Source: Siphonodentalium dalli
Taxonomy: Eukaryota; Mollusca; Scaphopoda; Gadilida; Siphonodentaliidae
Direction: 5' to 3'
DNA: 64,000 bases
NCBI GenBank assembly: GCA_032622095.1
Contig: CP136065.1
Location: 205,012,151 to 205,076,150, forward strand
Notes under the pieces: model-generated
Databases searched by the model: none
What the model saw: only the letters and a program-made list of their open reading frames with translations
Told to the model about the DNA's origin: nothing
Part shown: positions 58,491 through 64,000 of the stretch, piece by piece
Layout of the letters: the number at the start of each line of letters is the position of its first letter
How positions within the stretch are numbered: position 1 is the first letter of the stretch
Position numbers and translations under genes: made by a program

Positions 58491-60099
58491 CGACATTACA
58501 GTTTTAGTTGTGATGATATGACTGTCACATGCAGAGGTTTAATTTCACTCGGAAATAATAGACACCTTTGGCATAATGAACGACGACAGAAGTAATATTT
58601 TGTAATTCGTTTGTGAGACAATCGTGCTTGCCACTCGCAGCAAGGTGATTATGGTTCTGCGTGCCGGTACTTAATTATGTTGTTATCGGATCATAGCTTA
58701 GCTATTTGTGTTTCGCAAGATTATCGTGTTTCACGACGACGAATGATTTGATTGCCACTGATAGATAAAAATAAGGCCACACGCCGATCGCAATTTAAGG
58801 ATATAATCTCAGAGTCATCTCCCACATTGAGGAGCTGGGAAACAATCGAGAACTTATTACTATATGATGCATCTGTGAGTTTTGTTGAAAATCCAAAAAT
58901 TGTAATCGTAACAATGGATAGGGAAAACGGCAACGAATAAAGAGAACACAAATTATAGTGAAGTAGTACCCTATTCGTAATAATTATATGTCGTACATTA
59001 TTCGAAATATATCTGAAATCACTAAACGTATATACTACAGACCCCCCCCCCCCACAGTAAGACACTGATAAACTTGCCCATGTGTAGATAGACCGTTTTA
59101 TATAAACATATTTTATCGTAATATAATATTACAAGAGGGATCGGGGGCACAATATGTTTGATAACTTACATCCGCCCCTCTCCCATTAACATTTGTACAA
59201 ATACAAAGTTAATGACGAACACATAATTATACAAGGTGATATTTGGTGTGTTTGTATTTTCTGCCAGTCCTATCATTCCGCATTTAGAAATTTAGAAATT
59301 CATATGAGATAGTCAACATTAATGTGTAGCGAGGGGGGAGGGGTGTCGTCCAGATTATCCGGAGAGTGGTCCTAATTAAATCGCTTCGTTAAAGAAATGT
59401 ACTTTGAACGAAATAAAACAGAATTTGCGTCGAAGCGATTCTGATGGTATCCCTGGGAGTAAGAAAGATGTGTCTGTTAACAGGGGGGGGGGGGGGGGAC
59501 AAAAATTACAGGATACAAGGACCGGGTGGGTGGGTGTCCCCGAGCCCGGAATGCAGATTTAAGACAAATTACAGCTTCAAAATGAATTGAAACAATCATA
59601 TTCATATAGTAGTGCATGCTATAGCCTTATACAAGTGAGGGGGGCTCTATGTTTTATTTTTTTGTCCACAATTTCTACCTTTAACAGTTGAAACCATGGG
59701 GTGGGTCCGGTTTTGGTCGAGGAAAAAAATTGCAATGAAAAAAAATCCATTCTCATCTTTTCTCATAGTTTATCATGGCTTATTTAACTTATTATACACG
59801 CAGGTATTCTCTAACATAGAAATTCATATTGCTTAAAAGTTCTTGGTTCCCTCATTCCTTGAAATCCCACTGGAAACCCTAGTAGTTTTAAATAAATACC
59901 GGTAATGTATGACCCATTATATTGATTTGCTGTCAAAAAGCCGAAAAACCGTTGGCCTCATATGTTTATATTAATGATATCAGTCAAGATATTGAATAAA
60001 CGATAAATAGTGTGACCACGTGGTCGAAGTACATGGTCGATGTCGATACATGACTACATTGACTTAAGTCACATAATAACGTGTTGTTCACTGAGTGGA
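58491..60099. other. No gene; homopolymer G and C runs
   Basis: C run at 59042-59053 and G run at about 59485-59498. A small inverted pair, 'aatcgcttcg' / 'cgaagcgatt', lies at 59382-59442. Confidence 0.5.
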
Positions 60100-60325
60100 G
60101 CATTGATGCTCAGATTCAATCTCAGAGCATCTAATTTTCAAAATTTTCAGGGGAAGCCCCCTGACCCCTTCCCGTACTAACCCCTCATGCCTTCGGGAGA
60201 TGCCTTCGGCATCTCCTGCTGGGATACTACTTGCCTCGACATTTTGTAGGAGAGCTACTCGCCACTCGCCTAGAATTATTTTAAGGGGAGCTCCTCTTGG
60301 CTCACCAGTGATTTCCCACATGGAG
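60100..60325 (-). repeat. GC-richer repeat fragment, probably transposon-derived
   Basis: On the minus strand it reads 'gggggcttcccctgaaaatt' then 'ttgaaaattagatgctctga', a block I recall as dispersed in many marine invertebrate genomes. It contains a 21-base palindrome, ggagatgccttcggcatctcc. The 77-codon frame is not supported. Confidence 0.45.
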
Positions 60326-60639
60326 AGGATTGGAACTGTGTTTATTTAATCAAATTGATGGTGTTTTTACTTTACACATGCATATATTTTAACGTATTGC
60401 TAATAAGGGACACAACTATCCTGTTAAAGTGGGTATTTTACCTTTATAACCATAAATATTTGGGTTTTTAAAGGTTTTGTCACTGGTTTTGTTGGCATAT
60501 TTTTCAGCCATGTGCTTTGTTTGTTTATTTATTGTGGGTGTACTTGATCAGCGTTCTCTCAGTTTCGGTGCAGACACAATGAGAGACCCTTACCCTGCCA
60601 ACAACACATTATTCAGTAGAATTTACAAGATTTTCATCA

Positions 60640-60740
60640 ATTTTGGGGGTGGGTGTCCCAGACCTGGGTGAAAAAAACTTACGGTCCTGGGTGGGTGTCC
60701 CAGACCTGGGTGGAAAAAACTTACGCTCCCGGGGTGGTGG
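60640..60740 (+). repeat. ~45-bp direct repeat, two to three units
   Basis: 'gggtgggtgtcccagacctg' followed by 'ggtg..aaaaaacttacg' occurs at about 60645 and 60690. A shortened third piece follows. Confidence 0.85.
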
Positions 60741-61948
60741 GTCCCCAAACTGAAAAAACATATAAAAATATAAATTGGTGTGTTGCTATCTTGTCGAAGA
60801 GTTCGCATCTTTGGTTTTCATAAAAGGGGCCTTTCATAGAAGTTTGTTGAATTTGTTATGAGAAAAAAAGAAGATAAAGAGTTGTGATGCATGTGAGGAA
60901 CATACAGTCTACAAGATACCACGTTACTCGTCATGTTCCTATTTAGTTTTGGTGACCAAAACATCGGACTGGAAAATAATACAAAAATGTAAGGAGATAG
61001 GTGATGTGTACTTTGAAGCCGCCGACAAATCAGGTTCTTATCTGTGATTTTAACAGACCCATATGCAGCCCGACCTTCTCCAATATACTCGGGCTCCTCC
61101 TTTATTTAATTTAAGACGACATGCCTGTCTATAAATTAGACTCAGTCAGATGGAATGAAAGAAATATACGAGCTATCCGTCTAGTACGCGAGAACCAGAT
61201 AACTTTCAAATCTGCGGACTGTTGCCCGATTGGTGATGAATGTCAGCGGACTGTCTCCTGATTGGTGATGAATGTGTTCTTGCGTAAGCAGATGACACGT
61301 CGAATCAACGGAACCGCGAATGTAGATCACGTGGACAAGATGATATATTCAACTAAGAAAAAACCTGAGATGCAGGTTTATTTTTCATTCCCTCTGGGCA
61401 GTCGGACATGAATGATATTTCCAAATGGATTTAGCTTGACTGACTTCGTTCCAGACGAACCTAAATGAATTAGAGTACACTGTGTTTGTTGTTATGAGTT
61501 GTTTCCCGGTGCTCCACGTGTGCTAATGCCACTTGATTACCATAATGTAACGGCAGTTGATATGTTATGTCTTCGGTGATAGTTTAAGATAAGTTCAAAC
61601 CTTCGTCAATTACCTTTGTCTAGAGCTACAAATTAAACACAACACACCATGATCCGGGCATGCCCAAGTATTAAGGGTCAGACGCACGTTTTATCTATAT
61701 TGCCTGGTATTTCAAAATGGATGTTCTCAAATTCTGAAAGGAATTTCTCTGTAAAATCTTGTACAATCAGCGAGTATTGTGATTCAATATTTAAGAACCA
61801 TCGACCCGTTGGAAATTATAACCTCATTTACTTTACTTGTATGGCATGAACAATATTTAAAATTTCACTGTTTTCAAGTACCAAGAACTTCTGTAATATT
61901 TAGATTTTTTCAAAGTGCAGTTCATATATCCATGACATCATACCTTAA
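60741..61948. other. No gene recognised
   Basis: A diverged repeat pair, 'ttgcccgattggtgatgaatg' and 'tctcctgattggtgatgaatg' (61224-61272). Otherwise nothing. Confidence 0.5.
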
Positions 61949-62441
61949 AGGCACGTGCGGCCTTAATTGTCGAAAATATTCATATTTGTTCCAAACACCG
62001 TAAACAGAAAAACATTAAAACGCATACAGTTCCGTTTATATATACCATGACCATCGCGTAAACAGCATGTTATCATAAAGACCTACTATATTTTACCTAA
62101 GCAAGAGCCTGATTTTGTTACAGAAGACAGCACAGTGCTACTGGCTAATCACACACAAATGGCATAAACGCTCTTTATTAGTTCCATATCAGGTATTCAC
62201 GAACAAAGAACGCTCTTTATGTTTACCATCATAATATAAACAAACACCAGAAAAGTTACTTTTTATGCTTTTGTTTACATAACAATGGTCACACATATGA
62301 CCATAACATACTGTTTATGCGATATTTCTTATTTGTATACGTACAAAGTCTATCTACATTTTGATTTCTTTCTGTTTGTGGCGGTTTTTGACGGGTGGAT
62401 ATATTTTCACAGGATACCCACCGCCAAGGCCAACCGTACCT
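61949..62441. mobile_element. TTAA foldback MITE (AGGYAC family), second long copy
   Basis: TTAA at 61945-61948 and 62442-62445. Ends AGGCACG and CGTACCT. It is collinear with 4856-5350 throughout, with a few percent difference, and inserted in unrelated flanking sequence. That independently fixes the element ends and the 4-bp duplication. Confidence 0.93.
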
Positions 62442-62445
62442 TTAA

Positions 62446-63345
62446 GATCACGAGAGGAGACTTAATAATTCTTGATTCGTGAAATTTAATGATTATTTTC
62501 ATTCAGAAAGGCAACTACCCATAAATAATGTTCTATATTTGAGAATTTTGGCTGTTGATCAATGATTAATTGGGCTGATATGCGTTTTGGGTCATTGGTT
62601 CATAATCCGGTTAAAGATGACCACCATATCGGTTAACATTGTGGCCTAATTCCAGTTGATTGCTATCTGGACCACACTCCCTATAAACATTTGTTTTCAT
62701 AGGGGTGGAATAGTTGTGACTGCTTATTGTTCATTATAATATATGGTTGTATGATGTTATATTATGCATTGAAATTTTAAGTTAACATTGTGATGCAAAT
62801 GAAGCCTCCTCTCATAGAGCCAAGACTATAGGCTATTTTGGTGATCGGAGTGTTGTGTGAAATTATTAATTATTCTAGTAGTTCTTGGTACCGAAAGTAA
62901 CCAAACAAAATATAATGTTTTCAACTTCTCAAATGTATTAAAATCCATTGTTTTTCGTCTCTTAAAAATAGCTCAGATTCTATATACAATGAAGACAATA
63001 TGTGAAATTGATGATTTTTCGCCAGATAGATCAAGAGAAATTCTTTGTTGAAAACTCTTGCAATTTCGGCTGGATTTACGCAAAGCGCGAGTCTGGCCTT
63101 AATGATGTAAAGTGTTGGAACCTTAGAGCAGCAAACTACATGATCCTATACAACACATGTCGCGGTTCATCATTAAATCATGGCTAGTTGATGGTCTGCG
63201 GCGTCTGGACATGATTATTCACACAGTCCAAGTCTTGTATGCAAATGTATTCTGGAGCAATGGTTTTATCGGAAGAAGATGCTAAAAGGAAGTATAATTG
63301 CGTGACCAGCGTCACGTTACTTTATCTGTATCTTGAACACTCCAT
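62446..63345. other. No gene recognised
   Basis: Short frames only. Confidence 0.5.
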
Positions 63346-63405
63346 CCGCAGCATCACGACATATCGTACTCTTGAGCAGCATCACGACATATCGTACTCT
63401 TGAGA
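63346..63405 (+). repeat. 28-bp direct repeat, two units
   Basis: 'gcagcatcacgacatatcgt' plus 'actcttga' occurs at 63350 and 63378. Confidence 0.95.
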
Positions 63406-63814
63406 ATGAAAACAAGATTCTATAACTGCATGTGCATATCTTCCTCTGGATCGATCTCCAAATTTGAACCAGTTTACCAGGATGTTCAAGTTATAATTTA
63501 GAAGGTCATATGTCTCGTTTCTGGGTGACCCAGGCTTTACGAAAAGGGTTCTAAGTGACCCGTTACCGTCAGTGATCGAGCTACTTAAGGGACCATTTGT
63601 TAAAGAGACAACCAAGACGATGTGGTCGATTTATCATGGACAATGTTTAACTAAACTCTATATATTCAAGATAAACTCTAAATATATATAAACAAAACAT
63701 CTTTAAGCCTCGATATATCACTATATATCATATACGAACACAGCGGCTATAATAATATAGAGTACATTATAATTATGATCGTGTTCAAATTTGTAACTGG
63801 TATTATTTCAATGC

Positions 63815-63965
63815 GTCTTTCAGGTCTTAATGCTCGTTGCAAGGTAGTTAAAGTATTTATCGACCTATTTTGACACAGGGATAAATTCAAAAGTAGATAT
63901 TATTAGGTGTATTTTGCAATCCGCCACCAAGACGGTGTCTTTAAACCAAAGGGACCCACCTTCAT
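63815..63965 (-). repeat. Dispersed repeat, inverted relative to 10765-10930
   Basis: See 10765-10930. The copy ends near 'gtctttaaacc', close to the window end. Confidence 0.65.
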
Positions 63966-64000
63966 CACAGCCTTATTGGATTACATTCGACCTCACTTTA

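Noticed and set aside
60088-60321. 77-codon minus frame
   Set aside because: Lies in a GC-richer dispersed repeat with an internal palindrome. No domain recognised.
1-64000. tRNA, rRNA and spliceosomal RNA genes
   Set aside because: Reading by eye I saw no convincing cloverleaf box pairs or conserved RNA cores. A covariance-model scan would be needed to exclude them.

Overview
This window looks like non-genic, transposon-rich DNA from an animal nuclear genome. The repeat types fit a marine mollusc or another lophotrochozoan, but that assignment is an inference from repeat style. I see AT-rich DNA, no operons, no long single-copy reading frame and no intact host gene. Almost every readable structure is a transposable element (TE), an inverted repeat, a tandem repeat or an old duplication. 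The only protein-like sequences are fragments: a cysteine-rich peptide (about 8.9 kb), a LINE C-terminus (about 23.1-23.7 kb), two decayed copies of a LINE ORF1 zinc-knuckle region (about 36.0 and 38.0 kb) and a short unidentified C-terminal fragment (47.15-47.34 kb, minus strand).

Layout. 0.65-2.7 kb is one copy of an old duplication whose partner lies at 52.4-55.0 kb; each copy carries different insertions. 3.6-6.2 kb is a ~1 kb tandem duplication, and one copy holds a TTAA-flanked foldback MITE that the other lacks. 7.36-9.35 kb is a ~2 kb element with TGTTA termini (Ginger-like) containing a nested TTAA element. 11.45-11.82 kb is a nearly fully palindromic MITE. 12.65-19.83 kb holds two Helitron copies flanking a 5.76 kb element with ~1.6 kb terminal inverted repeats. 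23.1-23.9 kb is a LINE 3' end. 24.85-27.34 kb is a 51-bp minisatellite (about 49 units) in strict phase. 27.80-28.93 kb is a complete hAT-type non-autonomous element with a perfect 8-bp target duplication. 34.8-38.3 kb is a duplicated LINE ORF1 region. 38.9-39.3, 50.6-50.9 and 53.4 kb carry a family of ~69-bp perfect hairpins. 39.9-40.9 and 41.9-42.2 kb are further Helitrons. 44.3-46.1 kb is a ~260-bp tandem repeat interrupted by another hAT element. 48.5, 54.3 and 61.9 kb are TTAA MITEs. 53.3-54.1, 55.4-56.0 and 57.3-57.8 kb are large foldback or hairpin structures.

The most useful observation is that several duplicated sequences inside the window provide an empty and a filled version of the same target. 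This defines the ends and target duplications of four different insertions: a TTAA MITE at 4.86 kb, a TTAA hairpin element at 35.25 kb, a Helitron at 41.93 kb and a hAT element at 44.67 kb. No interacting host gene system is visible. What works together here is layers of non-autonomous transposons, nested and duplicated, with a strong excess of TTAA-targeting and hairpin-forming elements.
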